Assembly (NCBI RefSeq): GCF_030409055.1
Contig: NZ_CP116619.1
Span: 3,883,628-3,947,627, forward strand
Direction: 5' to 3'
DNA: 64,000 nucleotides
Origin: Trichocoleus desertorum NBK24
Lineage (GTDB): Bacteria; Cyanobacteriota; Cyanobacteriia; FACHB-46
Position numbers and translations under genes: made by a program. A model generated the notes under the pieces. The model was not told the DNA's origin and did no database searches. It was given only the letters and a program-made list of their open reading frames with translations. Numbering within the stretch: the first letter of the stretch is position 1; every line of letters begins with the position of its first letter. Shown here in pieces: positions 1 through 9,309 of the stretch.

Positions 1-315
1 AATAACTTCGTCAAGCAACTACTTATGATTGGGATTGGTACAACCTCTCTAGTGGCGGAGAAGCTGCGGGAGGTGAGTGACGAGTGGGTAAGAACCGGCC
101 AGCTCAATCCCGAACAGGCGAAAAAGTTTGTGGATGACTTGATGACTCATCTCAAGTCCGAACAAGGCAACTTAGATGTTCAGATGCAACGTCAGCTCCG
201 CAATGTTCTCCAAGACTTGGGCGTGCCTAAGCAGTCTGAAATGGATGAGTTACGCGGTCGGCTCGATCGCCTAGAGCGGCAAGTCCGGGACTTGGAAAAT
301 AAACTGTGGCGTTAA
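1..315 (+). CDS. phasin-like coiled-coil protein, 5' end outside window
   Basis: Small helical protein of the cyanobacterial phasin/PhaI-like type. The frame is open from base 1 (N-N-F-V-K-Q-L-L before the first Met at 25), and relatives as I remember them begin a few residues before this point, so the gene probably starts just left of the window and the Met at 25 is internal. The C-terminal third (DELRGRLDRLERQVRDLENK) is a clear heptad coiled coil. Phasin-like proteins coat polyhydroxyalkanoate granules in some bacteria; whether this one does is not shown here, and no pha genes are nearby. A general scaffold role is possible. Confidence 0.75.
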   Translation, partial: NNFVKQLLMIGIGTTSLVAEKLREVSDEWVRTGQLNPEQAKKFVDDLMTHLKSEQGNLDVQMQRQLRNVLQDLGVPKQSEMDELRGRLDRLERQVRDLENKLWR

Positions 316-444
316 AGGGCATTTCAAGATAGGCGATCGCAGCATTCAACTCAGAGCTTAAACTGAAAAACATACGCTAACCTATAACAGCAACGTGCTG
401 ACCGCTAAGTTAGTAGTATTTTCGATGCTAGGAGGAACAGAATT

Positions 445-1008
445 TTGCGAGAAATTTTAGTGAGTTTGGGCGTGATGCTGGTTTGCTGCGTCCTATTACT
501 CGTGGCACAGATTGGTGGTCGCAGCCCTGCGATCGCTGGAGAACTTCAAAACTCGCCAGCCCAACCCGTGGCGGTAGAAACAATTAGTCAGAACTTGATT
601 GCTGAAAAGCCTGCATCTGCATCCGCAGAGGAATCCAAAAATACTGAGGTGGTAATGGATAGTAATGATGTCGTCACAACTCCTTCTGGTTTGCAGTACG
701 TGGATCTAGAGGAAGGCACAGGTGCTACGCCTCAGACTGGGAAAACGGTGGTGGTTCACTATACCGGAACCCTAGAAGACGGCAAGAAATTTGACAGCTC
801 GCGCGATCGCGGTCAACCCTTCAGCTTCAAAATTGGGGTCGGTCAGGTCATTAAGGGTTGGGATGAAGGCGTTGGTACCATGAAAGTAGGTGGTCGCCGC
901 AAGCTGATTATCCCTGCTGAGCTGGGTTATGGAGCTAGAGGTGCGGGTGGTGTGATTCCACCTAACGCCACCTTGCTGTTTGATGTCGAACTGCTAAAAG
1001 TTAGCTAG
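445..1008 (+). CDS. FKBP-type peptidyl-prolyl cis-trans isomerase, membrane-anchored or exported
   Basis: Catalyses proline cis-trans isomerisation during protein folding. An N-terminal hydrophobic stretch (about residues 5-22) ending near AIAG looks like a signal peptide or anchor, followed by an acidic, low-complexity linker and one FKBP domain from about residue 78 ([31 protein letters not shown], the VIKGWDEG core, [21 protein letters not shown]). Location is therefore likely periplasm or thylakoid lumen. The start is a TTG with a strong Shine-Dalgarno (GGAGG at 431-435, nine bases upstream); the in-frame GTG/ATG at 472/475 would cut the hydrophobic segment. It stands alone and converges on the glycosyltransferase downstream. 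Confidence 0.92.
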   Translation: MREILVSLGVMLVCCVLLLVAQIGGRSPAIAGELQNSPAQPVAVETISQNLIAEKPASASAEESKNTEVVMDSNDVVTTPSGLQYVDLEEGTGATPQTGKTVVVHYTGTLEDGKKFDSSRDRGQPFSFKIGVGQVIKGWDEGVGTMKVGGRRKLIIPAELGYGARGAGGVIPPNATLLFDVELLKVS

Positions 1009-1045
1009 CAAGCCTGAAAATTACCTGAAAATTATGTTTGTCTCA

Positions 1046-1071
1046 GTAGGGCTCACACGGGTGGGCTCTAC
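1046..1071. terminator. hairpin between convergent genes
   Basis: An 11-bp RNA stem (GTAGGGCTCAC with GTGGGCTCTAC, two G-U pairs) closes an ACGG tetraloop. It lies in the 77-bp gap between the FKBP gene and the convergent glycosyltransferase, so it could end transcription from either side. There is no long T-run. Confidence 0.5.
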
Positions 1072-1085
1072 AAAAGCTTTGAGCA

Positions 1086-2288
1086 CTATTTCAGATTGGC
1101 AATGACATTGGACAGAGTAGTTGCCATTGAGTCAATGCTATAGTGCCTGATGCATCGCTCTCGGGCCTGAATACCTCGCTGATTGGCTTCCTCTAAGTTT
1201 TGAAACATCCAACTTATTTTTTCAGCGATCGCTTCAGGAGAGCTAGGTTCAACTAGATAGCCTGTCTCGCCTAAAATTTCAGGAATGTCGCCTACTTTAG
1301 TAGACAAAATAGGCTTTGCCATAGCCATCCCATCCGTCAGCTTGAGCGGAAATTGTGCCTGTGCTGCGGGCGTATCTCGCTGAGGAACCACAATAATGTG
1401 GGCTGCCGAAACGACTTCTGGCATTAATTGATGAGGCGTTTTTGGCAGTTGAATCATCCAGCGGCCCCACCGCTGGGTTAGTTGCGCATCATAGTCATCA
1501 TAGGGACTGCCACCTACAATGACGAGTCGCAAATCTGGTTGATTGAGGCGATCGAGCGCCATTAACACATCTTCAATGCCTTTATAAGGTCGTGGTGCAC
1601 CCGGAAACATGAGGATACGGTAGTTAGATAAGCCATATTTGGCTCGGCTTTCTACTGGGTCATGGTTTTGAGGATCGAATAGCGAAGTATCTTTGCCATT
1701 CGGGACGTAAATACCACCAAATCGTTTTTGCAAGAACTGGGTGTGGAGTGTGACTGCGTCAGCGTATCGCACTAACCGCTCCATGCCTGCCAAGTAAAGG
1801 GGGTGGTCTGGAGATCTAAGTGCTCCGTCAGGCTTGAGAATGTCCCGACCTAATTGTTTTGCCGTAGGGCGGTATCGCCACTGATCTCCGCCATGCCAAC
1901 TGAGTTCCCAGTCATCAATATCTAGAATGACAGGCCGACGATTTAGGAGTTTGTTAAACAGGGATAAGCCAAAACTACTAGCCTTGAGCTTAATGGCGTA
2001 AACGATATCGCCATCGACTTTTGTTAACAGTTGCTTGGCTGAGGTGAAAAATTTTGGATAAGTTCCGCCCACAATTTGGCGAATAGCAATGTCAGAGGTT
2101 GTAGCGATCGGATCGTTTGCCTCGGCCTCGGACACAAACCCCAAAATCTCTACGTCGTAATTTAGCTTTTTAAGCGCCTGGGACAGCAAGAAAGGGCGAA
2201 CTGCTCCTCCCCACCTGCCAGCTCCACTTTGGGACAAATCACCCACAATGAGTGAAATCTTTGTGGTTTTAGTTGCCGAAACAATCAC
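1086..2288 (-). CDS. glycosyltransferase, GT4-like (group 1)
   Basis: Transfers a sugar from an activated donor to an unknown acceptor, presumably a cell-surface glycan. The N-terminal Rossmann half begins with ISLIVGDLSQSGAGRWGGAV, and the C-terminal half has the GT4 nucleotide-sugar pattern: FPGAPRPYKGIEDVLMAL, then a PLKLTDGMAMAKPILSTKVG segment in place of the usual E-x7-E motif, followed by GDIPEILGETGYLVEP. Length 400 aa is normal for the family. The start is GTG at 2288 with no clear Shine-Dalgarno. No other glycan genes adjoin it; the exopolysaccharide cluster lies 48 kb away. The acceptor and linkage cannot be told. Confidence 0.82.
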   Translation of the reverse strand: MIVSATKTTKISLIVGDLSQSGAGRWGGAVRPFLLSQALKKLNYDVEILGFVSEAEANDPIATTSDIAIRQIVGGTYPKFFTSAKQLLTKVDGDIVYAIKLKASSFGLSLFNKLLNRRPVILDIDDWELSWHGGDQWRYRPTAKQLGRDILKPDGALRSPDHPLYLAGMERLVRYADAVTLHTQFLQKRFGGIYVPNGKDTSLFDPQNHDPVESRAKYGLSNYRILMFPGAPRPYKGIEDVLMALDRLNQPDLRLVIVGGSPYDDYDAQLTQRWGRWMIQLPKTPHQLMPEVVSAAHIIVVPQRDTPAAQAQFPLKLTDGMAMAKPILSTKVGDIPEILGETGYLVEPSSPEAIAEKISWMFQNLEEANQRGIQARERCIRHYSIDSMATTLSNVIANLK

Positions 2289-2415
2289 AAACTTTTACTA
2301 GTTAATAGTTCGTCTAGTTGATTTTAGACGCTTATTGCAGGATTCCAGGTTTAGCTCGTCGCAAGAGCTGTAATATTAGGAGCCTACTTACAGTTCCTTA
2401 AAGCGTAAGAACTAA

Positions 2416-2622
2416 TTAGTCGGCTAATTTTAAACGACCTGTTTGTAGATAGTCAAAAATTAAGTTAATCTGCCGACGGTCTTGGTTAGAGAGTTGAGAG
2501 TCGGAAAGAATTACAGATGTTAGCTGCAAATGCTCTTGGCGGCTGAGTTGCCCTGATTCAATAATTCGCTCTGTAATCGTTTTTATACTCAGGCTCGACT
2601 TGCTTTGTGCTGTCCAAACCAT
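2416..2622 (-). CDS. small conserved cyanobacterial protein, unknown function
   Basis: A 68-aa soluble, mostly helical protein (ITERIIESGQLSRQEHLQL, then SNQDRRQINLIFDYLQTGR). I recognise the sequence type as a short protein common in cyanobacteria, without a known function. It has no cysteines, signal peptide or membrane segment. It sits 130 bp upstream of the glycosyltransferase on the same strand but the gap suggests separate transcription. Confidence 0.65.
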   Translation of the reverse strand: MVWTAQSKSSLSIKTITERIIESGQLSRQEHLQLTSVILSDSQLSNQDRRQINLIFDYLQTGRLKLAD

Positions 2623-2906
2623 ACGAATAAATTGTCCTGATATAGCTTGTTGGGTTGCACTGAGGCACGCCTCATAAAGCTATTGTCTTTGCTCTAACTA
2701 CGGAATTTGACAAAGTTGCAATGAGAACAAGTAAAGACTTGGTGAATTTGCTAAGTTCTCTGGGTTCACTTTCTGTCCTGGCTTATAGCAATTCTAAGGA
2801 TGTAAAGACTCGATTAATTTGGGGAATTCGATCTTGATTCCAGGGTAGTGTTTTGTCAGTTCAAACAAACCAGACTAGGATGAGACAAGCCCAGGAATAG
2901 AGACTG

Positions 2907-3680
2907 ATGCAAGTTTATCGACTCCCAGCCCTCTCTGATAATTACATTTTTGTTCTGCATGCGCCGGAACAGCGGATCGCAGCGGTGGTAGATCCAGCGG
3001 AAGCTCAGCCAGTCTTGAAGTGCTTGGCTCAGCTTGATGCAGAACTGGTGGCAATTTTTAATACTCATCACCACAGCGACCACGTGGGTGGAAATGCGGA
3101 ACTACTGAATAGATTTCCCAGGCTAAGTGTATATGGGGGAGAGGGCGATCGCGGGCGTATTCCGGGACAACAAAAGTTTCTCCAAGAAGGTGATCGCGTT
3201 TTCTTTGCTAACCGAGAAGCAGAAGTGCTGTTCGTCCCAGGGCATACCCGTGCCCATATTGCCTACTACTTTCCACCTACCCAACCAGAAGAGGCGGGAG
3301 AACTATTTTGTGGGGATACGCTCTTTGCGGGTGGCTGCGGTCGCTTGTTTGAGGGGACTCCGGCGCAGATGGTACAGTCTTTAAGCAAGTTACGGGCTTT
3401 GCCAGACAACACGAGGGTTTGGTGCGCCCATGAATATACTCTGAAGAATTTACAGTTTGCCTTTAGTGTAGAAAGCAGCAACTTGGATTTGCAAACTCGC
3501 TTAGCTGAGGTAGAGGCGATGCGTCAGCGTTTGGAAGCGACTATACCCTCAAATTTGGGTTTGGAAAAACGCATCAATCCTTTCCTAAGATGGGATTTCC
3601 CTAGTGTCCAAAGAGCACTCAAGCTGGCTGAGCCAGTAGAAACTTTCGCTCGTTTACGGGAACTCAAGGAGCAGTTTTAG
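2907..3680 (+). CDS. gloB: hydroxyacylglutathione hydrolase (glyoxalase II)
   Basis: Hydrolyses S-lactoylglutathione to D-lactate and glutathione, the second step of methylglyoxal detoxification in the cytosol. It belongs to the metallo-beta-lactamase superfamily: the [10 protein letters not shown] motif supplies metal ligands His54, His56, Asp58 and His59; further ligands are His in [10 protein letters not shown], Asp in [17 protein letters not shown] and His in VWCAHEYT. The C-terminal substrate-binding extension ending near INPFLRWD distinguishes glyoxalase II from other members. Length 257 aa is typical. Single-gene unit. Confidence 0.93.
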   Translation: MQVYRLPALSDNYIFVLHAPEQRIAAVVDPAEAQPVLKCLAQLDAELVAIFNTHHHSDHVGGNAELLNRFPRLSVYGGEGDRGRIPGQQKFLQEGDRVFFANREAEVLFVPGHTRAHIAYYFPPTQPEEAGELFCGDTLFAGGCGRLFEGTPAQMVQSLSKLRALPDNTRVWCAHEYTLKNLQFAFSVESSNLDLQTRLAEVEAMRQRLEATIPSNLGLEKRINPFLRWDFPSVQRALKLAEPVETFARLRELKEQF

Positions 3681-3860
3681 GGAGTAGTGGCACCTCTGCA
3701 AGAGTTCGCTGACAAAATCTAATGTCAGGAGATCTAGAAGTCGGCAGAAATTGAGCAGTCGTTAAGCTTGCGATCGCCTCTCACATTTCGATACGATAAA
3801 GTGTTCTGATGACAGCGACAACACCTCCCAAGGTACGCACAGTTAATCACAGGAAAGATC

Positions 3861-4319
3861 ATGGCGAAACGTGTTCAGTTAGTTTTAAGTCGGGATGTTA
3901 GCAAGTTAGGGAGAACTGGTGATCTGGTAGAAGTCGCTCCCGGCTACGCTCGCAATTACTTAATTCCTCAAGGCTTTGCGGTTAAGACCAACCCTGGCAT
4001 TCTCAAGCAAGTAGAGCGCCGTAGAGAGAAAGAGCGTGTACTACTGCTTGAACAAAAGCAGCAAGCTGAAACGCAAAAAGCAGCTCTAGAAAAGGCAACG
4101 CGCTTCACCATCCAAAAGCAAGTAGGCGAAGGAGATGCCATCTTCGGTACCGTTACAGCTCGTGAAGTAGTGGAAGCAATTCAAGCAGCAACCGGAGAAG
4201 ATGTCGATCGCCGCGAAATTTCTCTACCCGATATCAATAAGGTGGGAGTTTATAGAGCTGAAATCAAGCTTCATCCCGATGTTTCTGCGGTAGTAGAAAT
4301 TGAGGTTGTCGCTAGCTAA
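3861..4319 (+). CDS. rplI: 50S ribosomal protein L9
   Basis: Component of the large ribosomal subunit that binds 23S rRNA. The N-terminal domain carries the family signature [20 protein letters not shown] around residues 16-35, followed by the long connecting helix (about 45-80, rich in K/E/Q) and the C-terminal globular domain ([26 protein letters not shown]). 152 aa is the expected length. dnaB follows 177 bp downstream on the same strand, the arrangement usual in bacteria where L9 and the replicative helicase are neighbours. Confidence 0.97.
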   Translation: MAKRVQLVLSRDVSKLGRTGDLVEVAPGYARNYLIPQGFAVKTNPGILKQVERRREKERVLLLEQKQQAETQKAALEKATRFTIQKQVGEGDAIFGTVTAREVVEAIQAATGEDVDRREISLPDINKVGVYRAEIKLHPDVSAVVEIEVVAS

Positions 4320-4331
4320 GTCTGGTTAGCT

Positions 4332-4360
4332 AATTCTTACCGCTTGGAGTCGGTAGAATT
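4332..4360 (+). terminator. hairpin downstream of rplI
   Basis: Ten-base-pair stem with one bulged T (AATTCTTACCG with CGGTAGAATT) around an 8-base loop, 12 bp after the rplI stop. It is not followed by a T-run, so it may be a partial terminator or a 3'-end stabilising stem before dnaB. Confidence 0.4.
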
Positions 4361-4496
4361 CTGATATACATAACAGGCTAGTATGTGAGGCCCCGTAGAG
4401 GCTGCAACTGACCAGTTTTGTTCTTCAGTGCAGGACGGGTGAGTCAGCCGCTCATCCGTCTCATTTGATCCAAACCTTTTTGCAGTTGTCCCTGTT

Positions 4497-5852
4497 ATGG
4501 TTCACGACTTAAGTTTTCAACCGCTGAGCGATCGCCTGCCGCCGCAAAATATTGACGCTGAAGAAGCCATCTTGGGCGGTATCTTGCTCGATCCAGAGGC
4601 CATCAACCGAGTCATTGATGTTCTGCGGCCTGAGGCGTTTTACATTAGTGCTCATCAAGAAATCTATCGAACAGCGGTCACGCTCCATAGCCAAGGTAAG
4701 CCGACCGACCTGATGAGCATCACCAGCTGGTTGCAAGATCACAGCCTGCTGGAAAAAGTTGGGGGGCAAAGCCGACTTGCTCAACTGGTGGATCGAACAA
4801 TCAGTGCTGTCAACATTGACCAGTATGCTTCGCTGGTCATGGATAAGTATTTGCGCCGCAAGTTGATTCAGGTTGGCACTGAGATCGCGCAGCTCGGCTA
4901 TGAAACCAATAGCGAACTAGTCAAGATCCTCGATCAATCCGAGCAAAAAGTTTTTAGCATCACTCAAGACCGCCCGCAACAAGGTCTAGTCCCGACTTCG
5001 GATATTCTCACCGACACTTTTTCCGACATTGAAAGCCGCTCCTTAGGCATGGTGATGCCAGGGATTGCGTGTGGTTTCTATGATCTGGATGCCATGACTC
5101 AAGGTTTCCAGCGATCGGACCTTGTGATTGTGGCGGGTCGTCCGTCAATGGGAAAAACCAGTTTCGTTTTGAATATTGCTCGGAATATTTCGGCATTCCA
5201 TAAGCTACCTGTAGCAGTTTTTAGCTTAGAGATGTCTAAGGAGCAGTTGGTTTACCGCTTACTTTCTAGTGAGTCTCGAATTGAGAGCGGTCGCTTACGC
5301 TCTGGGCGGATCAGCCAGACCGAATGGGAACCTTTGGGGCATGCCATCAGCACCTTATCGCAGCTGAATGTTTACATCGACGATACGCCGGACATCAGCG
5401 TCACAGAGATGCGCTCCAAAGCCCGTCGCTTGCAAGCAGAGAACGGCAAACCTTTGGGACTCGTATTGATTGATTACTTGCAGCTAATGGAGGGTAGTGG
5501 TTCAGAGAACCGAGTGCAAGAGTTGTCGAAAGTAACTCGCGGCTTGAAGAGTCTAGCGCGGGAACTAGGTGTTCCAGTAATTGCTCTGTCTCAGTTAAGC
5601 CGAGGGGTGGAATCTCGTACTAACAAGCGACCTATGATGTCCGACCTGAGGGAGTCGGGGTCGATCGAGCAGGACGCGGATTTAATTATGATGATTTATC
5701 GGGATGAGTATTATAACCCAGACACGCCTGATCGCGGGGTTGCTGAGGTGATTATTACTAAGCATCGTAATGGCCCGGTGGGAACAGTAAAACTGCTATT
5801 TGAGCCGCAATTTACCTGTTTTCGCAACTTAGCTTCACCGAACCGTCCTTAA
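4497..5852 (+). CDS. dnaB: replicative DNA helicase DnaB
   Basis: Hexameric helicase that unwinds DNA at the replication fork. The N-terminal domain (PPQNIDAEEAILGGILLDPEAI) binds primase. The RecA-like C-terminal domain has Walker A GRPSMGKTS near residue 215, VFSLEMSKEQL, the Walker B region LIDYLQLM and DLRESGSIEQDADLIMMIYR near the end. At 451 aa it is standard length and carries no intein, unlike the dnaB of several other cyanobacteria. The start is ATG at 4497. Confidence 0.97.
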   Translation: MVHDLSFQPLSDRLPPQNIDAEEAILGGILLDPEAINRVIDVLRPEAFYISAHQEIYRTAVTLHSQGKPTDLMSITSWLQDHSLLEKVGGQSRLAQLVDRTISAVNIDQYASLVMDKYLRRKLIQVGTEIAQLGYETNSELVKILDQSEQKVFSITQDRPQQGLVPTSDILTDTFSDIESRSLGMVMPGIACGFYDLDAMTQGFQRSDLVIVAGRPSMGKTSFVLNIARNISAFHKLPVAVFSLEMSKEQLVYRLLSSESRIESGRLRSGRISQTEWEPLGHAISTLSQLNVYIDDTPDISVTEMRSKARRLQAENGKPLGLVLIDYLQLMEGSGSENRVQELSKVTRGLKSLARELGVPVIALSQLSRGVESRTNKRPMMSDLRESGSIEQDADLIMMIYRDEYYNPDTPDRGVAEVIITKHRNGPVGTVKLLFEPQFTCFRNLASPNRP

Positions 5853-5881
5853 GGACAATTATTTAACTAGATTTAACCAAT

Positions 5882-6874
5882 TTAACTATGGACTCTACCG
5901 TCGGGCATTTTGGCTCCTTTCAGGTTGGCGTTCATTAAATTCGTGCTACTGAGTTCGGCTCGAACCAAGTTGGCGTCGGTCAAATTGGCGTAACTTAAAT
6001 CAGCTCTGGCTAAATAAGCATCAATTAAGTTGACATCAGTCAGATTGGCGTAACGAAGATTAGTGCGGCTCAAGTCAGCGCGGCTCAGCTTTGCGGCACT
6101 GAGATTGGCTTGCTCTAGTTGGGCCCGGCTCAGCTTCGTATCGGGCAAGATGGCGTTGTGCAGATTCGCTCCTGTCAAATCAACGTCACATAATATGGCT
6201 CGCTCCAGTTTGGCGTTAACCAGGTTTGCTCCTACTAATATCGCACCGCTAAGCTGGGCTTCTGTCAGGAAAGCGCCGTTAAGAATGGCCTCTGTGAGGT
6301 CTGCACCGCTCAGGTCAACTCCTCTTAACATAGCCTCGCTCAAGTTTGCGCCTCGGAGGTTGACTCTGGTTAAATCTGCACCCGTTAAGTTAACGCCCCT
6401 CAAGTCTGTTTTGGCTAAATTTGCGCCTCTTAAATTGGCTGTGTATTGACGATTTTCCTGGCGAAAATTTGCGCCTCGCAAGCAAGCCCCTGTGAGGTCA
6501 GCGCCGCTCAGGTTAGCGTTGCGTAAATCAGCGTCGATTAAGTTAGCGTCCAGTAAATTCGCTAAAGTAATGTCCGCACTGCGAAGATCAGCAGCTTGCA
6601 GGCTAGCGCCGTGGAGGTCGGTGTCCCTGAGGTTGGCTCGATGTAAATCTGCTTGGTTGAGGTTAGCACCACTTAACTTAGTGCCAATGAGATTGGCTCG
6701 GCTCAAATTGGCTCGGCTGAGATAAGCAAAAAGCAGTGAGGCTCCTTGTAAATCAGCTCTTGATAAGTTGATCCCAATTAAATCTGCACTGTTGAGATTG
6801 ATGCCAGCCAAACTTAATCCGTTAAATTCAGTTTCACCCGCTGCATAGCGATCGATTAGTTCGTCAGCATTCAT
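5882..6874 (-). CDS. pentapeptide-repeat protein
   Basis: Almost all of the 330 residues are A(D/N)LXX pentapeptides (for example LSRADLQGASLLFAYLSRA, NLIDADLRNANLSGADLTGA), which fold as a right-handed quadrilateral beta-helix. One break occurs near residues 135-142 (FRQENRQYT), probably a loop. The N-terminal 18 residues (MNADELIDRYAAGETEFN) are a common cap for this cyanobacterial group. No membrane segment, kinase or other catalytic domain is attached, so the biochemical role is unknown; some family members mimic DNA and protect gyrase, but nothing here shows that. Long open frames on the opposite strand are artefacts of the repeat. Confidence 0.93.
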   Translation of the reverse strand: MNADELIDRYAAGETEFNGLSLAGINLNSADLIGINLSRADLQGASLLFAYLSRANLSRANLIGTKLSGANLNQADLHRANLRDTDLHGASLQAADLRSADITLANLLDANLIDADLRNANLSGADLTGACLRGANFRQENRQYTANLRGANLAKTDLRGVNLTGADLTRVNLRGANLSEAMLRGVDLSGADLTEAILNGAFLTEAQLSGAILVGANLVNAKLERAILCDVDLTGANLHNAILPDTKLSRAQLEQANLSAAKLSRADLSRTNLRYANLTDVNLIDAYLARADLSYANLTDANLVRAELSSTNLMNANLKGAKMPDGRVHS

Positions 6875-6941
6875 AGAAGATATATAAGATTTGGTGGGGG
6901 TTGAATTCCAGTTTTGCTAAAGTTATTGCTCTTGAAAAGCT

Positions 6942-8645
6942 TTATTGAAAAGATGATGTTTGTGGTGGCAGGGTGGAGGACAATTCGCAAGTTTGCTCTA
7001 AATCATTAGGCGATCGCTCAACAGTATTCTTGGAAGAATTTGAAGTGGAGAAAAACTGACAAGTACGCTCATCATCTGCTTCAACCATAGTGTGACCAGT
7101 AGTTAGAAGCGTTTCTTCGAAGTTGAGTTTAATCTTGGTTTGCTCAGATGGAAGTTGACCTGAGTAAATGGGTGATGGGATGGATGTAGCTAAGCTCAGT
7201 TGTTGCTGTCGTTGTATAAGGGGGTAAAAGGGTTTAACGCACTGAATAATCGCCCCTGCTGCCTGGTTGTATTCGGAGGAATCTTCTAGGCAACTAGCAA
7301 TAATTTCTAGTCGGGATTCCAGAGTTGATAAAGTGTCGCACTGTTCTAGGAGTTGCTGCAATAAATCATCGAAGCCACAAGATTTGAGTGTAGACCAATC
7401 GGCAGTAGTAAAAGAAAACTTATGCTTAAGTACTGAAAAGAGTAAAATTTTGGCTCGAAGAGGATTGGTATATTTCATGATTTCGAGCCGCAACTCGAAG
7501 AGGTCATAAGCATTTTCTGCCTCTGTGGTTGTTTCTAGTGGTAGCTCCAGTGATAGTGATGAATGACAATCGGTTGGTTGCGTGAAGCTAACTTGACCTT
7601 GCTTATCTGAAGCTGCTGGAACTGAGTGAGTTGAGTAACAGTAGAGGGCTTCGAGAGCTTGGGTGAGAGTATCCGCAATTAAAAAATATTCTGCTTTTCG
7701 GTTTAAGGTATTAACAATATTGCTTAAAAGCAGTTTTAGATCTGCGATCGCAGGAGCCATTGCGTGCAACTCCTGAATTAAAACTTCTAGTGAAACTTGA
7801 TTGAGATTATTTGGATCATTCTCCCAATGATTTCTACAAGCACAGAAAACTAGCTTTTTAATCCGAATCTGCTCTGGCTGGGTTTCTAGAAATGATGCAA
7901 TTTGTATATAGGAAGTTAGTGCTGGAGAATTGGAGATTTCAGTTTGCTGAGGTTCATTAATTAAATTTGTTTGTTCAATTTGAGCAACTATCTGTGTACT
8001 ATAGTCATTTGTTGCTAACTGAGTTGAGTCTGCCTGTTTAAAATATAGATTGCCAATTTGACCCAAGATGGTGTTGGCGACAAGAGTATATTCTGCCTGC
8101 CGATTCAGTGTTTTGATAACACTGTTAAGCACTAGATTAAGGCTTTCAAGAGTAGGAGCAATTTGTAGTAGTTCTTCGAGTAACTCTTGCAGGTTATATT
8201 GACTGAGGCGATCGCCGTCATTTTCCCAAATATTTTTACAAATATAAACTAAGATTTTTTTTATTCTAATTGAGTTTTTGTCTCGAGAAAACCTGTCAAT
8301 AATTTGAGGGATTTGCTGCTGTTTTGAGGCGAGATTTGGCTTTGGTTGAGCCTCAGAATAAAGCTTCCTAATTTTCTGCAAAATAAGATTGGCAGTTAAG
8401 CTGTATTCAGCGGGTTTGCTCAAGCTACGGGCAACTTTATTAAGCTGAGAGTCTAGGTCAGGTAATTTAGGATAAAGCTGAATTAACTCTTGAATCAGAG
8501 TATTAAGCCTGTAAGACTTGAGTGTGTCTAAATCATTTTCCCAAGTGCGCTTGCAAATGTAAAAAATCAGCTTCCTAATTCGGGTGGAATTGGCGTGCTG
8601 TTCTAAGTCATGGGCGATCGCATGTATTAGTTCTGTATTTGCCAT
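6942..8645 (-). CDS. protein with four copies of an unrecognised alpha-helical module (WEND repeat)
   Basis: I do not recognise a named domain. From the ATG at 8645 the protein has 567 residues with four related modules of about 75 aa, near residues 22-96, 126-201, 260-336 and 390-470. Each of the first three reads I-R-x-K-K-L-x-x-x-x-C-[KR]-x-x-W-E-N-D followed about 12 residues later by a [LI][IL]xEL helix and ends with a NRxAEYxLxAxxI-type helix; the fourth has lost WEND but keeps the AKILLF...LLQQLLEQ and SSEYNQAAGAI parts. Linkers are Gln/Ser/Thr rich. No signal peptide or membrane segment is visible. The upstream TTG at 8681 would add 12 weakly convincing residues. It shares a strand with the pentapeptide-repeat gene, 67 bp upstream of it. 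Confidence 0.8.
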   Translation of the reverse strand: MANTELIHAIAHDLEQHANSTRIRKLIFYICKRTWENDLDTLKSYRLNTLIQELIQLYPKLPDLDSQLNKVARSLSKPAEYSLTANLILQKIRKLYSEAQPKPNLASKQQQIPQIIDRFSRDKNSIRIKKILVYICKNIWENDGDRLSQYNLQELLEELLQIAPTLESLNLVLNSVIKTLNRQAEYTLVANTILGQIGNLYFKQADSTQLATNDYSTQIVAQIEQTNLINEPQQTEISNSPALTSYIQIASFLETQPEQIRIKKLVFCACRNHWENDPNNLNQVSLEVLIQELHAMAPAIADLKLLLSNIVNTLNRKAEYFLIADTLTQALEALYCYSTHSVPAASDKQGQVSFTQPTDCHSSLSLELPLETTTEAENAYDLFELRLEIMKYTNPLRAKILLFSVLKHKFSFTTADWSTLKSCGFDDLLQQLLEQCDTLSTLESRLEIIASCLEDSSEYNQAAGAIIQCVKPFYPLIQRQQQLSLATSIPSPIYSGQLPSEQTKIKLNFEETLLTTGHTMVEADDERTCQFFSTSNSSKNTVERSPNDLEQTCELSSTLPPQTSSFQ

Positions 8646-9309
8646 GCTACTTGGTTGGGGAAATACATCTAGGTGAATCAAGGCAACTTAAGGAAAAGTT
8701 TCGTAGAATTCTTTACTTTAAGCATGCCCAGTTACTTAGATGAACTTGGTATATCACTAAGAGATTAATTCGGCTCAGTTTCTGCTCTGGACTCGGACGA
8801 GCTAGAAATCCCTCAGTTTGGGCTGAATGTTAGCGCTTGACCCCTGACTTCTTTATTCAATTTTCCGGGGCCGCAAACGATTTTGCCTCCCACAATAGTG
8901 GTGATCGGTCAGCCTGTTAACTCCCAACCTTTAAAGGGACTCCAGCTTGGGCATTTCTAAGAAAAAGTAGCGCCTCCTTGGGCACAGGCACAACTGGCAG
9001 TAAATAAATCTTCCTTGTGTTCCAACCCCGGTTCGCGGAAGTGGACCTGTAGGTCAATCACTCCCGGCAACAAAGTGAGTCCTTGAGCGTCTAATATTTC
9101 CTGGCTCCCAGAGCTATCCATTGTATCTGAGAGGTCGGGTTCAATCTGAACATGTCCAAATATCGATTTTTATGTCAGAGTTTTACAAGCTCTCCCTGGT
9201 TCAGCGCAGTGTCAAACCCATTTATAGGTTTGAATTGATAGGCTGGTAGTCTGAGTAACTCTTATAACTCTTAACTGATACCGCTCTTTTCCTTGGTAAC
9301 TAAACACCT
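8646..9309. other. 664-bp interval without an intact gene
   Basis: Apart from the pyrC remnant at 8813-9155 and about 150 bp of AT-rich sequence before lepB, nothing is recognisable. Both neighbours diverge from this interval, so the two promoters must lie in it. Confidence 0.6.
8813..9155 (-). pseudogene. pyrC: decayed dihydroorotase (pyrC) remnant
   Basis: The minus strand translates, from about 9151 downward, to QIEPDLS...[45 protein letters not shown], which is the N-terminal part of a cyanobacterial dihydroorotase. A shift is then needed to continue with FLEMP near 8955. After that the sequence jumps to a C-terminal dihydroorotase piece (GWELTG-stop-PITTIVGGKIV...VRGQALTF, about 8926 to 8813), with a TGA where Trp is expected. 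The roughly 300 residues between are gone. There is no start codon in frame for the first part. This is a dead gene with a large internal deletion, a frameshift and a nonsense change. Confidence 0.85.

Noticed and set aside
6063-6725. Two repetitive plus-strand frames inside the pentapeptide gene
   Set aside because: They arise from the opposite strand of the pentapeptide repeat; Arg/Ser/Leu-rich nonsense.
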